This document shows positions 16,393-25,155 of a DNA stretch of 64,000 bases, in pieces. Below the pieces are notes generated by a model, which was not told the DNA's origin, searched no databases, and saw only the letters and a list, made by a program, of their open reading frames with translations. The stretch's first letter is position 1, and every line of letters begins with the position of its first letter. Source of the DNA: an uncultured Oscillospiraceae bacterium. Its GTDB lineage: Bacteria; Bacillota; Clostridia; Oscillospirales; Oscillospiraceae. A program made the position numbers and the translations under genes. Location of the stretch: positions 22,616 through 86,615 of the forward strand of contig CATKZP010000014.1 of assembly GCA_949841355.1 (NCBI GenBank), written 5' to 3'.

Positions 16393-17115
16393 GTGCATTT
16401 GACGATTACATATCTTTGGCTGTGCCGCCTGCTGGAACGGCTGGGCATTCCGCTCCACGGGTCGCTCCACTATATCGGCGGAAGCGACACCCTGCCGGCT
16501 CCGCTGACCCGGGAGGAGGAGGGCCGCCTTTTGGCCCAGCTGGAGAGGGAGGACACCCGTTCGGAGGCCCGATCCCGGCTGATTGAGCACAATTTGCGGC
16601 TGGTGGTGTATATTGCCCGGCGGTTTGAAAACACCGGGGTAGGCATTGAGGACCTCATTTCCATCGGCACCATCGGGCTGATTAAGGCGGTGGAGACCTA
16701 TAAACCCGCCAAAAACATCAAGCTGGCTACTTATGCCTCCCGGTGCATTGAGAACGAGATTTTAATGCACTTGCGGAAAAACGCCAACCGCCGGGGGGAG
16801 GTCTCCCTGGACGAGCCGCTGAATACCGACTGGGACGGCAATGAACTGCTGCTCTCCGATGTGTTGGGCACCGACAGCGACAGCATTGAGAAGCCCATCG
16901 AGGATGACGTGGACCGGGATTTGCTGTTCACCGCCATCACCCGCCTGTCAGAGCGGGAACGGACCATCATCACCATGCGCTTTGGGCTGGACGGACGGCG
17001 GGAGCGCACCCAGAAGGAGGTGGCCGATCAGCTGGGCATCAGCCAGTCGTATATTTCCCGTCTGGAAAAGCGCATCATCAGCCGTCTGAAAAAGGAGATT
17101 CTGCGGATGATGTGA
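16393..17115 (+). CDS. sigE: RNA polymerase sporulation sigma factor SigE
   Basis: 240 residues from GTG 16393, matching the B. subtilis SigE length (239); ATG 16378 inside spoIIGA is an alternative. The N-terminal ~30 residues (ending YYIGGS-like [10 protein letters not shown]) are the pro-sequence removed by SpoIIGA. Region 2 holds [32 protein letters not shown] and [12 protein letters not shown]; region 4 ends with [21 protein letters not shown]. SigE directs early mother-cell transcription during sporulation. The coding region follows spoIIGA by one base, consistent with the spoIIG operon. Confidence 0.97.
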   Translation: MHLTITYLWLCRLLERLGIPLHGSLHYIGGSDTLPAPLTREEEGRLLAQLEREDTRSEARSRLIEHNLRLVVYIARRFENTGVGIEDLISIGTIGLIKAVETYKPAKNIKLATYASRCIENEILMHLRKNANRRGEVSLDEPLNTDWDGNELLLSDVLGTDSDSIEKPIEDDVDRDLLFTAITRLSERERTIITMRFGLDGRRERTQKEVADQLGISQSYISRLEKRIISRLKKEILRMM

Positions 17116-17186
17116 CGCGGGAACCGGGAAAGGAAAAGTCCATCGAAAGCGGTCTTACGATAAAAAATATACCCGGCTCCGCCGCC

Positions 17187-17215
17187 GTATGAAAGAGCGC
17201 CCATCGGAAATACTG
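17187..17215 (+). promoter_or_regulatory. Candidate sigma-F promoter upstream of sigG
   Basis: GTATG at 17187-17191 (sigma-F -35 consensus GYATA, four of five) and GGAAATACTG at 17206-17215 (fits GGnnAnAnTR) with a 14-base spacer, 37 bases before the sigG start. In B. subtilis sigG is transcribed by sigma-F. Short degenerate motifs arise by chance, so this is inference. Confidence 0.5.
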
Positions 17216-17251
17216 GTTTAGAATCCATTCCGAGTAGTGAGGTGCTGTGCG

Positions 17252-18022
17252 GTGCAGGGAAAGGTGGAGATCTGCGGGGTCAATACGGCCAAGCTGAAGG
17301 TGTTGAAAAGTGAAGAGAGCTTGGAACTGCTCCGCCGGGCCCGGGAAGGGGACATGCAGGCCCGAGAGGAGCTGATTTCCGGCAATCTGCGGCTGGTGTT
17401 GTCCGTCATTCAGAAGTTTTCCGGGCGGGGAGAGAATGTGGACGACCTGTTTCAGGTGGGCTGTATCGGACTCATCAAGGCTATCGACAACTTCAACATC
17501 GACATGGACGTGCGTTTTTCCACCTACGGCGTACCCATGATTGTGGGAGAGATTCGCCGTTATCTCCGGGATAACAGCGCCATACGTGTGTCTCGGTCGG
17601 TGCGGGACACCGCTTACCGGGTGCTCCAGGCCAAGGAAAAATATATGGCGGAGCACCAGAAGGAGCCTACGGTGGATGAGATCGCCAAGCTGCTGGAGCT
17701 GCGCCGGGAGGATGTGGTGATGGCGCTGGATGCGGTGGTGGACCCGGTATCCCTCTTCGAGCCGGTGTACTCCGACGGCGGGGACACGGTATGCGTCATG
17801 GACCAAGTGAAGGACCGGAAAAACACTGATGAGGCATGGCTGGAGCATATTGCTCTGGGGGACGCTATCAGCAAGCTGGATGAGCGGGAGAGGCGCATTC
17901 TCGCCCTGCGTTTTTTTCAGGGCAAGACCCAGATGGAGGTGTCCGCCGAGGTGGGGATATCCCAGGCCCAGGTCTCCCGCCTGGAGAAGAACGCGCTGAA
18001 CCGGATACGAAAAGAGCTGTAA
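17252..18022 (+). CDS. sigG: RNA polymerase sporulation sigma factor SigG
   Basis: 256 residues from GTG 17252 (MQGKVEICGVNTAKLK), which aligns with the SigG opening KVEICGVDTSKLP; an upstream GTG at 17237 would add five residues. gtgaggtg lies 7 bases before the chosen start. Region 2 shows RLVLSVIQKFSGRGENVDDLFQVG and RFSTYGVPMIVGEIRRYLRD; region 4 shows FFQGKTQMEVSAEVGISQAQVSRLEK. SigG runs late forespore gene expression. The spoIIGA-sigE-sigG order matches B. subtilis. A terminator follows at 18039. Confidence 0.96.
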   Translation: MQGKVEICGVNTAKLKVLKSEESLELLRRAREGDMQAREELISGNLRLVLSVIQKFSGRGENVDDLFQVGCIGLIKAIDNFNIDMDVRFSTYGVPMIVGEIRRYLRDNSAIRVSRSVRDTAYRVLQAKEKYMAEHQKEPTVDEIAKLLELRREDVVMALDAVVDPVSLFEPVYSDGGDTVCVMDQVKDRKNTDEAWLEHIALGDAISKLDERERRILALRFFQGKTQMEVSAEVGISQAQVSRLEKNALNRIRKEL

Positions 18023-18038
18023 AGTAAAAATAGCGTAC

Positions 18039-18081
18039 AAAAAGCGCCGCACAGACTGTTGAAGGCAGTGCGGCGCTTTTT
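18039..18081 (+). terminator. Rho-independent terminator after sigG
   Basis: AAAAAGCGCCGCAC pairs with GTGCGGCGCTTTTT across a 15-base loop, giving a long stem ending in T residues. Confidence 0.88.
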
Positions 18082-18097
18082 GCGCAAGGTTTGCTCC

Positions 18098-18137
18098 AAA
18101 AAAAGGGCCCAGGAACGAATTCCTGAGCCCCTTTTGT
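18098..18137 (-). terminator. Upstream copy of the tsf terminator (orphan)
   Basis: On the minus strand GGGCTCAGGAA, loop TTCG, TTCCTGGGCCC, then TTTTTTT. It duplicates the hairpin at 18585-18625, including flanking sequence, about 487 bases away. No gene directly upstream on the minus strand needs it. Confidence 0.8.
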
Positions 18138-18139
18138 GG

Positions 18140-18584
18140 GTCGCCATTGGGGTGTTGACATGTTCAAGATTGGAGAGACGAGAACACATCTTGTCGGCGT
18201 TCGACGAGAAACGCACGAATTGCCTAGCTATCTTGACCACTTTTTCTCCCCAGGCATCACCCCCGCCACGCCCTCATTTCTTCCCTTCCGGGGGCAAACG
18301 TCCAATTTAGCCTCTGCACTCAATAATTTCTCAAAAACCGGTGCTATTTGATTGAAAAAGCCAGGATTTCCATCCGCCCGCGCCGATTTTGTTCGGGATT
18401 TTCATGGGGATGGCATGGGGAGTGTGAAAATCAAACGGAGGGCGTTGGACAGGGCATAGGGGGAAGAATTTGCTTGGGAAAACCTTGTTTTTCTGGATTA
18501 TTTCGTACAAGTTTTAACTATTCCGGTGCCCCTGAAGGAGAGAGAGTGAGGGGATGGCGGGGGATGGTCTGGGGCGCTGAACAC
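18140..18584. other. Gene-free spacer between sigG and tsf
   Basis: About 450 bases without a convincing gene on either strand. The first ~50 bases (to about 18190) repeat sequence found next to the tsf stop (tgttcaaga, gacgagaaca). The rest is mixed composition with short open frames lacking ribosome-binding sites. It may be a remnant of a duplicated or deleted gene. Confidence 0.5.
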
Positions 18585-18625
18585 AAAAAAAGGAGCCCAG
18601 GAACGAATTCCTGAGCCCCTTTTGT
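18585..18625 (-). terminator. Rho-independent terminator after tsf
   Basis: Minus-strand stem GGGGCTCAGGAA, UUCG-type tetraloop, TTCCTGGGCTCC, then TTTTTTTGTG, about 58 bases past the tsf stop. Confidence 0.92.
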
Positions 18626-18682
18626 GGGGTGTTATTGAGATGAAAACATGTTCAAGACCGGAAAGACGAGAACAACAACTGA

Positions 18683-19594
18683 TTACTGCGCCAGTTTGGC
18701 AATCTCCTCAGCGAAATTTTCCTGCTTCTTCTCAATGCCTTCGCCCTTTTCGAAACGCACGGCGTTTTTCAAAACGATGGTCCCGCCCAGCTTCTTGGCG
18801 GCAGCGTTCATATACTGCTCCACGGTGACATCGCCGTCCTTGACAAAGGACTGCTGGAGCAGGCAGTTTTCGGCGTAGAATTTGTTGAGCTTGCCCTCGA
18901 CGATCTTCTCTTTGACCTGGGCAGGCTTGCTGACCATCTTGGGATCGTTGTCCATCTGGGCCAGCAGGATCTTCTTTTCCTCGTCCAGCACGTCCTGGGT
19001 GACCTGGCTCTTGTCCAAGAACCGGGGGTTCAGCGCGGCGATCTGCATGGCCATATCCTTGCCGACCTCGGTGACATCAATGCTGCCGGTGACTTCCAGA
19101 TTGACCAGCACGCCGATTTTGCCGCCGGCGTGGATATAGGGGACGGAAGTGTCCTCGGCGAAGCGGGCAAAGCGGCGGACCTTGATGTTCTCGCCGATGA
19201 CCAGAACCATCTCCTGCTGCTGCTGGGTGACAGTGAGATCGGTGCCGTTGTACTTGCACTCCATCAGCGCGTCCAGATCGGCGGGAGCGCAGGCGGCCAC
19301 GGTGGCGGCCACGCCCTTGACGAAGTCCACGAACTTCTCGTTCTTGCCCACGAAGTCGGTCTCGGCGTTGACCTCGACCACCACGCCCACGCCGTCGATG
19401 ACGCCGGCGTAAGCCATACCCTCGGCGGCGATACGGCCAGCCTTCTTGGCGGAGGCGGCCAGGCCCTTCTCACGCAGCCACTCGACGGCCTTGTCCATGT
19501 CGCCGTCGGAGGCGGCCAGGGCCTTCTTGCAGTCCATCATGCCCACGCCGGTCATTTCCCGCAGGGCCTTTACATCCTGAGCAGTAATTGCCAT
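18683..19594 (-). CDS. tsf: Translation elongation factor Ts
   Basis: 303 residues. EF-Ts is the GDP/GTP exchange factor for EF-Tu. The N-terminal UBA-like domain shows VKALREMTGVGMMDCKKAL, and the conserved TDFVGKNEKF follows in the core near 80-90. Two core domains and the C-terminal part (QSFVKD, then VEQYM) are complete. ATG is behind ttttggaggtaacgacaaa. Transcribed with rpsB; a strong hairpin at 19628-19653 lies between the two. The gene is followed by the UUCG-loop terminator at 18585-18625. Confidence 0.97.
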   Translation of the reverse strand: MAITAQDVKALREMTGVGMMDCKKALAASDGDMDKAVEWLREKGLAASAKKAGRIAAEGMAYAGVIDGVGVVVEVNAETDFVGKNEKFVDFVKGVAATVAACAPADLDALMECKYNGTDLTVTQQQQEMVLVIGENIKVRRFARFAEDTSVPYIHAGGKIGVLVNLEVTGSIDVTEVGKDMAMQIAALNPRFLDKSQVTQDVLDEEKKILLAQMDNDPKMVSKPAQVKEKIVEGKLNKFYAENCLLQQSFVKDGDVTVEQYMNAAAKKLGGTIVLKNAVRFEKGEGIEKKQENFAEEIAKLAQ

Positions 19595-19627
19595 TTGTCG
19601 TTACCTCCAAAAAATATTGTAAAAGGA

Positions 19628-19653
19628 AGCGCCCGCCCGCCTCGGGCGGGCGC
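19628..19653 (-). terminator. Intercistronic hairpin between rpsB and tsf
   Basis: GCGCCCGCCCG and CGGGCGGGCGC arms with a three-base loop, followed on the minus strand by TTCCTTTTAC. It may be a leaky terminator that sets the rpsB:tsf ratio, or a processing/stability hairpin. Confidence 0.6.
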
Positions 19654-19681
19654 TGAAGAACACGTTTGAAAGGGGGGACGC

Positions 19682-20413
19682 TTACTCAGTGGCGGGCTCC
19701 TCGGCCTTCTCGGGAGCGGGAGCGGCATCCACGCCCTGACGGCCCTCCTGCACGGCGTTGGCCATGACGGAGGAGATCAGCTTGATGGCGCGGATGGCGT
19801 CGTCGTTGCCGGGGATCACGTAGTCGATCTCATCGGGATCGCAGTTGGTGTCCACGATGGCCACGATGGGGATGTTCAGCTTGCGGGCCTCGTTGATGGC
19901 GTTGCGCTCCTTGCGGGGGTCAACGACAAACAGGGCGCCGGGGAGCTTGCGCATCTCGACAACGCCGCCCAGGTACTTCTCCAGCTTGGAGATCTCGCCC
20001 AGCAGCTTCATGACCTCCTTCTTGGGGAGCATGTCGAAGGTGCCGTCCTCCTGCATCTTCTTGAGCTGGTTGAGGCGGTCCACGCGGGTGCGCATGGTCT
20101 TGAAGTTGGTCATCATGCCGCCCAGCCAGCGGGCGTTGACGTAGTACATGCCGCAGCGGGCGGCTTCCTCGCGGATGGCGTCCTGCGCCTGCTTCTTGGT
20201 GCCCACGAACAGCAGGGACTGGCCGTTGCCGGACAGGTCCTTGACGAAGTTATAGGCCTCTTCCAGCTTCTTCACGGTCTTCTGCAGGTCAATGATATAG
20301 ATGCCGTTGCGCTCCGTGTAGATGTAGGTGGCCATTTTGGGGTTCCACCGGCGGGTCTGGTGGCCGAAGTGCACGCCGGCCTCCAGCAGCTGCTTCATAG
20401 ATACGACTGCCAT
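19682..20413 (-). CDS. rpsB: 30S ribosomal protein S2
   Basis: 243 residues. S2 family signatures are [16 protein letters not shown] near the start, [22 protein letters not shown] and the C-terminal [25 protein letters not shown]. It binds the 30S body and helps recruit S1 or mRNA. The C-terminal ~20 residues are an Ala/Glu/Pro-rich extension. ATG follows aggaggaaaaaac. The promoter at 20523-20551 leaves a ~100-base leader, which in other bacteria can carry autoregulatory structure; no specific motif was recognised. Confidence 0.98.
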   Translation of the reverse strand: MAVVSMKQLLEAGVHFGHQTRRWNPKMATYIYTERNGIYIIDLQKTVKKLEEAYNFVKDLSGNGQSLLFVGTKKQAQDAIREEAARCGMYYVNARWLGGMMTNFKTMRTRVDRLNQLKKMQEDGTFDMLPKKEVMKLLGEISKLEKYLGGVVEMRKLPGALFVVDPRKERNAINEARKLNIPIVAIVDTNCDPDEIDYVIPGNDDAIRAIKLISSVMANAVQEGRQGVDAAPAPEKAEEPATE

Positions 20414-20522
20414 TGTTTTTTCCTCCTATTATTTGGTTTTACCTCCGAGGGCCTCATTTTTTCCGCCCACTTTCCTGAAAAGCACCGGGTGAAAAATCAG
20501 CTCTCGTGCGGAATGCCTGGGT

Positions 20523-20551
20523 ATTTTACCACAAGCTATGGTGGAATGCAA
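20523..20551 (-). promoter_or_regulatory. Sigma-A promoter of rpsB-tsf
   Basis: On the minus strand TTGCAT (20551-20546), 17-base spacer, TAAAAT (20528-20523). Confidence 0.7.
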
Positions 20552-20580
20552 GTGCTTTTCTCCGATTTCTTGAGAAAAAG

Positions 20581-20847
20581 TCAGCGATTTCCGCGTCTGC
20601 GGCCGTTTGCGGCGGCGCCGTCCACCAGAATGATGTCCGCGCCGAAGCGCTTGACGGCGCTCCAGGGGAACACGGCGTCCGCCTCCCGGCCCAGCAGTCC
20701 CAGCAGGCGGGGCTGTCCCCGCACGACGATGCTTTGAATGGCTCCGCGGTCTGGGTCCAGCTCCACGTCGCTGACAAATCCGTACCGTGTGCCGTCAGCG
20801 ATGTCGATGACCTCCTTATATTGCAGGTCAGCGATGCGGCAGATCAT
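20581..20847 (-). CDS. YlmC/YmxH family sporulation protein (PRC-barrel)
   Basis: 88 residues. Small PRC-barrel protein: ADLQYKEVIDIADGTRYGFVSDVELD then IVVRGQPRLLGLLGREAD and VFPWSAVKRFGADIILVD match the YlmC/YmxH pattern widespread in spore formers. Its molecular role is unknown. The C-terminus is basic (GRRRGNR). The start at 20847 is behind aaaggagggcatact. A possible promoter on the minus strand is TTGACA (20903-20898) with a 15-base spacer to TACAAT (20882-20877). Confidence 0.85.
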   Translation of the reverse strand: MICRIADLQYKEVIDIADGTRYGFVSDVELDPDRGAIQSIVVRGQPRLLGLLGREADAVFPWSAVKRFGADIILVDGAAANGRRRGNR

Positions 20848-21014
20848 AGTATGCCCTCCTTTCCCTTATGCCATCAATTGTATGAGCGGGGGAGGTCTGT
20901 CAATCCGAGCCGGGGAAAAATACACGGAAAATTTTCATTTGCCCCCTATGCAAGAGACATATTTTCCAGTATAATACTATCCATAAGCCGTACTAAGACT
21001 AGGGAGCGGAGAGG

Positions 21015-21761
21015 GTGAACGACGTGAGTGAGCTGAAATATAAACGCATTCTGTTAAAAGTCAGCGGTGAAGCGCTGGGCGGCGAGATGGGCCGGGGCTT
21101 GGACTTCGACGTCATTGAAAAGGTATGCGATGTGGTGGCCCGCTGTGCCGGAGAAGGCGTCCAGGTAGGCATCGTCGTGGGCGGCGGCAATTTCTGGCGC
21201 GGGCTGAAGGACGGCAGGGGCATGAGCAACCGCACCCGGGCCGATCACATGGGGATGCTGGCCACGGTAATCAATTCCCTGGCTCTGGCCGATATGCTGG
21301 AGCGGCTGGGTGTGGACGTGCGGGTGCAGACCGCCATTGAGATGCGTTCCATTGCCGAGCCCTATGTCCGCTCCCGGGCCATCCGCCATCTGGAGAAGGG
21401 GCGGGTAGTGATTTTTGGAGGCGGGACCGGCTGCCCCTTTTTCTCCACGGATACCACGGCGGTGCTCCGGGCGGCGGAAATCGACGCGGATATCATCCTG
21501 CTGGCCAAGAATGTGGACGGCGTATACAGCGCCGACCCCCTCAAGGACCCGGAGGCGGTGAAGTACGACAGCATTACCTACGACGACGTGCTGGCCCGCC
21601 ACCTGGGCGTGATGGATTCCACCGCCACATCCCTGTGCATGGACAATAATATCCCCATTATCCTGTTTGCGCTGAAGGACCCGGAAAATATTCTCCGCGT
21701 GGTGCACGGGGAGAAAATAGGCACAATTGTGAAAGACATAGGAGGAAAGGATCATGACTGA
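21015..21761 (+). CDS. pyrH: UMP kinase
   Basis: 248 residues. Hexameric amino-acid-kinase-fold enzyme that phosphorylates UMP to UDP, feeding all pyrimidine nucleotides. Signatures: [14 protein letters not shown] at the N-terminus, [12 protein letters not shown], the UMP-site [15 protein letters not shown], and [19 protein letters not shown] 21015 is used here; GTG 21024 (MSELKYKRI) has better spacing to gagaggg and is an equal alternative. A TATAAT sits at 20970-20975 but its -35 is weak. It overlaps frr by 8 bases; pyrH-frr-uppS-cdsA-dxr-rseP is a classic order. Confidence 0.95.
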   Translation: MNDVSELKYKRILLKVSGEALGGEMGRGLDFDVIEKVCDVVARCAGEGVQVGIVVGGGNFWRGLKDGRGMSNRTRADHMGMLATVINSLALADMLERLGVDVRVQTAIEMRSIAEPYVRSRAIRHLEKGRVVIFGGGTGCPFFSTDTTAVLRAAEIDADIILLAKNVDGVYSADPLKDPEAVKYDSITYDDVLARHLGVMDSTATSLCMDNNIPIILFALKDPENILRVVHGEKIGTIVKDIGGKDHD

Positions 21762-22308
21762 TTTCTGCAAGAACTATGATGTAAAGATGGGCAAGACCAT
21801 CGAGTCGGTGAAGGGCGACTTTGCCAGCGTCCGGGCGGGGAGGGCCAACGCCGGCGTGCTGGACCGCATCCAGGTGGAGTACTACGGCACCCCCACCCCC
21901 ATTCAGCAGGTGGCCAGCATTTCCACCCCCGACCCCCGCACCCTCCAAATTCAGCCCTGGGACGGCAGCATCCTCAAGGCCATCGAGAAGGCCATCCAGA
22001 CCTCCGATTTGGGCATCAATCCCCAGAACGACGGGCGGGTCATCCGTCTGGCCTTCCCTCAGCTCACCGAGGAGCGCCGCATGGAGCTCACCAAGCAGGT
22101 GCGCAAGTACGGGGAGAACGGCAAGGTGGCCATCCGCAACATCCGCCGGGACGCCATGGATACCTTGAAATCCTTGGAGAAGAAGTCGGAGATCACCGAG
22201 GACGACCGCAAGGAGAGCGAGAAGGAGCTCCAGGAGCTGACGGATAAGCGCTGCAAGGAGATCGACGCCCTCACCGCCGCCAAGGAAAAGGAATTGATGG
22301 CGGTCTGA
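21754..22308 (+). CDS. frr: Ribosome recycling factor
   Basis: 184 residues. With EF-G, RRF splits post-termination ribosomes. Domain I three-helix bundle and domain II are recognisable: [58 protein letters not shown], then [21 protein letters not shown]. The C-terminal helix is charged ([17 protein letters not shown]). ATG 21754 lies inside the last codons of pyrH, after aggaaaggatc. Followed by a GC-rich inverted repeat. Confidence 0.97.
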   Translation: MTDFCKNYDVKMGKTIESVKGDFASVRAGRANAGVLDRIQVEYYGTPTPIQQVASISTPDPRTLQIQPWDGSILKAIEKAIQTSDLGINPQNDGRVIRLAFPQLTEERRMELTKQVRKYGENGKVAIRNIRRDAMDTLKSLEKKSEITEDDRKESEKELQELTDKRCKEIDALTAAKEKELMAV

Positions 22309-22327
22309 GTCGTATTTTGCGCATATC

Positions 22328-22347
22328 AAGGGGGGCGCGCCCCCCTT
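22328..22347 (+). terminator. GC-rich inverted repeat between frr and uppS
   Basis: AAGGGGGGCG and CGCCCCCCTT form a perfect palindrome. Only TGTG/TTTT-poor sequence follows, so it is at best a weak terminator. Confidence 0.45.
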
Positions 22348-22417
22348 GTGTGCTGTTTTGAGGACTATATGCAGTTCTGTTTCGTCAACACTTTCAATAA
22401 AGTTAGGATGGGTGCGT

Positions 22418-23164
22418 ATGGCTTTCTTTCGCCGCCGAAAGGCTGAGGAGCCCAAAGTAGACTTGGAACACCTGCCCGGCCACGTGGCGATCATCATGGA
22501 TGGTAATGGGCGCTGGGCCAAAAGCCGCGGCCTGCCGCGGAAAGCGGGCCACGCCGCCGGGGCGGAGACCTTTCGGACCATCGCTACCTTTGCCAAGGAG
22601 CTGGGGCTGTCTTATCTGACGGTGTACGCCTTTTCCACCGAGAACTGGAAGCGCCCTGCCGACGAGGTGGCCTCCATTATGAACCTGCTGGAGAAGTACC
22701 TCCACGAGGCGATTGAGACCATGGCCCGGGACAAGGTAAAGATGGCCTTTTTTGGTGATCTGTCCCCACTGCCTCCCCATCTTCAGACCCTGTGCCATGA
22801 GACGGAGGAGATTTCCAAGGGCTACGACGGCTGCCAGGTGAACATCTGCCTGAACTACGGCGGCCGGGACGAGCTGGTGCGGGCGGCGAAAGCCTTTGCG
22901 CTGGACTGCGTGGAGGGCAGGGCGGACCCTGGGCATCTCACAGAGGACGCCTTTGGCCGCTACCTTTACTCTGCCGGGGTGCCGGACCCGGATCTCATCA
23001 TCCGGCCCAGCGGGGAGATCCGCACATCCAATTTCCTGGTTTGGCAGTCTGCGTACGCGGAATTTTACTTTACCGACGTGCTTTGGCCTGATTTCACAAA
23101 AGAGGAGCTGCTGAGAGCGATGGCGTCCTATCAGCACCGCTCCCGGCGGTATGGAGGTGTGTGA
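22418..23164 (+). CDS. uppS: Undecaprenyl diphosphate synthase (isoprenyl transferase)
   Basis: 248 residues from ATG 22418; GTG 22412 is two codons upstream. It condenses isopentenyl diphosphate onto farnesyl diphosphate with cis geometry to make the C55 lipid carrier for peptidoglycan. The catalytic aspartate is Asp28 in IIMDGNGRW; YAFSTENWKRP, NICLNYGGRDELVRA and the C-terminal DLIIRPSGEIRTSNFLVWQ are family signatures. Its substrate comes from the MEP pathway, whose dxr and ispG are in the same cluster. It is followed directly by cdsA. Confidence 0.96.
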   Translation: MAFFRRRKAEEPKVDLEHLPGHVAIIMDGNGRWAKSRGLPRKAGHAAGAETFRTIATFAKELGLSYLTVYAFSTENWKRPADEVASIMNLLEKYLHEAIETMARDKVKMAFFGDLSPLPPHLQTLCHETEEISKGYDGCQVNICLNYGGRDELVRAAKAFALDCVEGRADPGHLTEDAFGRYLYSAGVPDPDLIIRPSGEIRTSNFLVWQSAYAEFYFTDVLWPDFTKEELLRAMASYQHRSRRYGGV

Positions 23165-23165
23165 C

Positions 23166-23990
23166 TTGGCAAAACGGATTATTGTGGCCTGTATTTTCAC
23201 GCCTGTCATGCTGTGGATCATGCTGGTGCCGCCGCCGCTGGCGTGGACGGCATTGGTGTGCTTCATTTCAGCGATGGCCGCCTTTGAGCTGCTCCGGGCG
23301 GTGGGGGAGGAAAAGATAACCCTGCCCATGCGGGTGGTGACCATGGCGTCCGCCGCCCTGCTGCCCTTCGGGAGCTGGGCGGGGCTGGGCATGGCCTACG
23401 TGAATCTGCTGTCCTTTGTGGTGATGGCGGCGTGTTTCTGGTGCGCCATCCGTGCCTATGACGAGGGCGGGGTCAAAATCGGTTTTTCCCATGTGCTGGC
23501 CTGTCTGTTCGGCGGGGTCATCATTCCGCTGGCGCTGTCCGCCCTGGTGGAGCTGCGGCGGATGGATCACGGGCAGTATTTGGTGCTGCTGGCGGTGCTG
23601 CTCACCTTTGCCACGGATGCCGGGGCCTATTTTGCCGGAGTATTTCTGGGCAAGCACAAGGGCGTCACCAAAGTGAGCCCCAACAAGAGCCTGGAGGGGT
23701 ATATCGGCGGTTTTGTCTCGGGGGTGGTGTTCGCCATCCTCTATGGAATTGTGGCCAGCAAGATCGCGGGTGACAGCGTCAACCTGCTGCCCCTGGCCCT
23801 GTGCGGGCTGTTCGGGGCGCTGGCCACCGAGGTGGGCGATCTAGCCTTTTCCTTCATCAAGCGGCAGTACGGCGTGAAGGATTACGGTCATCTCCTGCCC
23901 GGCCATGGCGGGATGCTGGACCGCTTTGACAGCATGATGTTCTGCGGACCGGTGGTGCTGTTTATCGTCCAGTGCCTGCCGGTGTTTTGA
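23166..23990 (+). CDS. cdsA: Phosphatidate cytidylyltransferase
   Basis: 274 residues. Integral membrane enzyme making CDP-diacylglycerol from phosphatidate and CTP. About eight hydrophobic segments are visible; the C-terminal CDS signature includes KVSPNKSLEGYIGGF and KRQYGVKDYGHLLPGHGGMLDR with the catalytic-type Asp and Lys/Arg residues. TTG 23166 (MAKRIIVAC) lies 6-7 bases after ggaggtg; an ATG at 23151 overlapping uppS would add five residues. Confidence 0.94.
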   Translation: MAKRIIVACIFTPVMLWIMLVPPPLAWTALVCFISAMAAFELLRAVGEEKITLPMRVVTMASAALLPFGSWAGLGMAYVNLLSFVVMAACFWCAIRAYDEGGVKIGFSHVLACLFGGVIIPLALSALVELRRMDHGQYLVLLAVLLTFATDAGAYFAGVFLGKHKGVTKVSPNKSLEGYIGGFVSGVVFAILYGIVASKIAGDSVNLLPLALCGLFGALATEVGDLAFSFIKRQYGVKDYGHLLPGHGGMLDRFDSMMFCGPVVLFIVQCLPVF

Positions 23991-24000
23991 GGATGACAAT

Positions 24001-25149
24001 ATGAAGAGGACCCTTTCAATTTTAGGCTCCACCGGCTCTATCGGACAGCAGACGCTGAAGGTAGCCCAGGCCTGCGGCCACAAGGTGGCCGCCATCACGG
24101 TAAATCGCAGCGTAGAGCTGGCCGAGGCCCAGGCCCGGCGGTTCAAGCCAAGCCTGGCGGTGGCGGTGGAGGAGAAGGCCGCCGCCGACCTGCGCACGCG
24201 GCTGGCGGATACCGGCACCAAGGTGCTGTCCGGACGGGGAGGACTGTTGGAGGCGGCGTCCCTGTCCGAGGCGGACACAGTGGTTACGGCTATCGTGGGC
24301 GTGGCTGGGCTGGAACCCACCCTGGCCGCCATCGAGTGCGGAAAGCGCATCGCTCTGGCCAACAAGGAGACTCTGGTGTGCGCCGGGGAGCTGGTGATGG
24401 CCAGGGCCAAAGAGCGGGGGGCGGAGATTGTCCCCGTGGACTCGGAGCACTCCGCCATTTTCCAGTGCCTCCAGGGGTGCAGAGACAAGGGAGCGGTCAG
24501 GCGGCTCATCATCACCGCATCCGGCGGGCCATTCTACGGCAAGAGCTGTGAAGAACTTTCCCTTGTCACTAAGGCCCAGGCACTGAAGCATCCCAACTGG
24601 GCCATGGGGGCCAAAATCACGATTGACTCCGCCACCCTGATGAACAAGGGGCTGGAGTTCATTGAGGCCATGCGCCTGTACGCCATGCCTCCCGAGAGAA
24701 TCCAGATCGTGGTCCACCGGGAGAGCATTGTCCACTCCCTGGTGGAATTTGAGGACGGAGCCATTCTAGCTCAGCTGGGCAGTGCGGACATGTGCCTGCC
24801 CATCCAATACGCCCTCACTTGGCCGGAGCGGACGCCGGGGCCTGCCAAACCGCTGGACCTGTTGAGCTGTCCGCCGCTGACCTTCCAAAAGCCGGACCCG
24901 GATACCTTCCGGTGTCTGGGGCTGGCGCTGGAGTGCGCGGAGAAGGGCGGAACCTCCACCGCCATCCTCAATGGGGCCAACGAGGCGGCGGTGGGGCTGT
25001 TTTTGGAGGACAAAATTGGTTTTCTGGACATTCCGCGCCTGGTGGAACGGGCGCTGGAGCAGGTGCCGGCGGCGGACCGCCCCAGCCTGGACGATATCCT
25101 GGAGGCCGACCAGGCCGCCCGCGGGGCGGTCTATGATTCTGTGAGGTGA
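24001..25149 (+). CDS. dxr: 1-deoxy-D-xylulose 5-phosphate reductoisomerase
   Basis: 382 residues. NADPH-dependent enzyme forming 2-C-methyl-D-erythritol 4-phosphate, the committed MEP step and the target of fosmidomycin. NADPH site GSTGSIG at 9-15. Metal-binding acidic residues are in VPVDSEHSAIFQ near 147-157. The substrate loop ASGGPFYGKS and the conserved HPNWAMGAKITIDSATLMNKGLE segment (near 198) are intact. ATG 24001 is behind gaggatgacaat, 10 bases after cdsA. Works downstream of dxs at the left edge. Confidence 0.97.
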   Translation: MKRTLSILGSTGSIGQQTLKVAQACGHKVAAITVNRSVELAEAQARRFKPSLAVAVEEKAAADLRTRLADTGTKVLSGRGGLLEAASLSEADTVVTAIVGVAGLEPTLAAIECGKRIALANKETLVCAGELVMARAKERGAEIVPVDSEHSAIFQCLQGCRDKGAVRRLIITASGGPFYGKSCEELSLVTKAQALKHPNWAMGAKITIDSATLMNKGLEFIEAMRLYAMPPERIQIVVHRESIVHSLVEFEDGAILAQLGSADMCLPIQYALTWPERTPGPAKPLDLLSCPPLTFQKPDPDTFRCLGLALECAEKGGTSTAILNGANEAAVGLFLEDKIGFLDIPRLVERALEQVPAADRPSLDDILEADQAARGAVYDSVR

Positions 25150-25155
25150 CGCGTT

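Noticed and set aside
18348..18614. Plus-strand frame of 88 codons in the sigG-tsf spacer
   Set aside because: No ribosome-binding site, Trp/Gly/Arg-rich composition, and it runs into the duplicated terminator.
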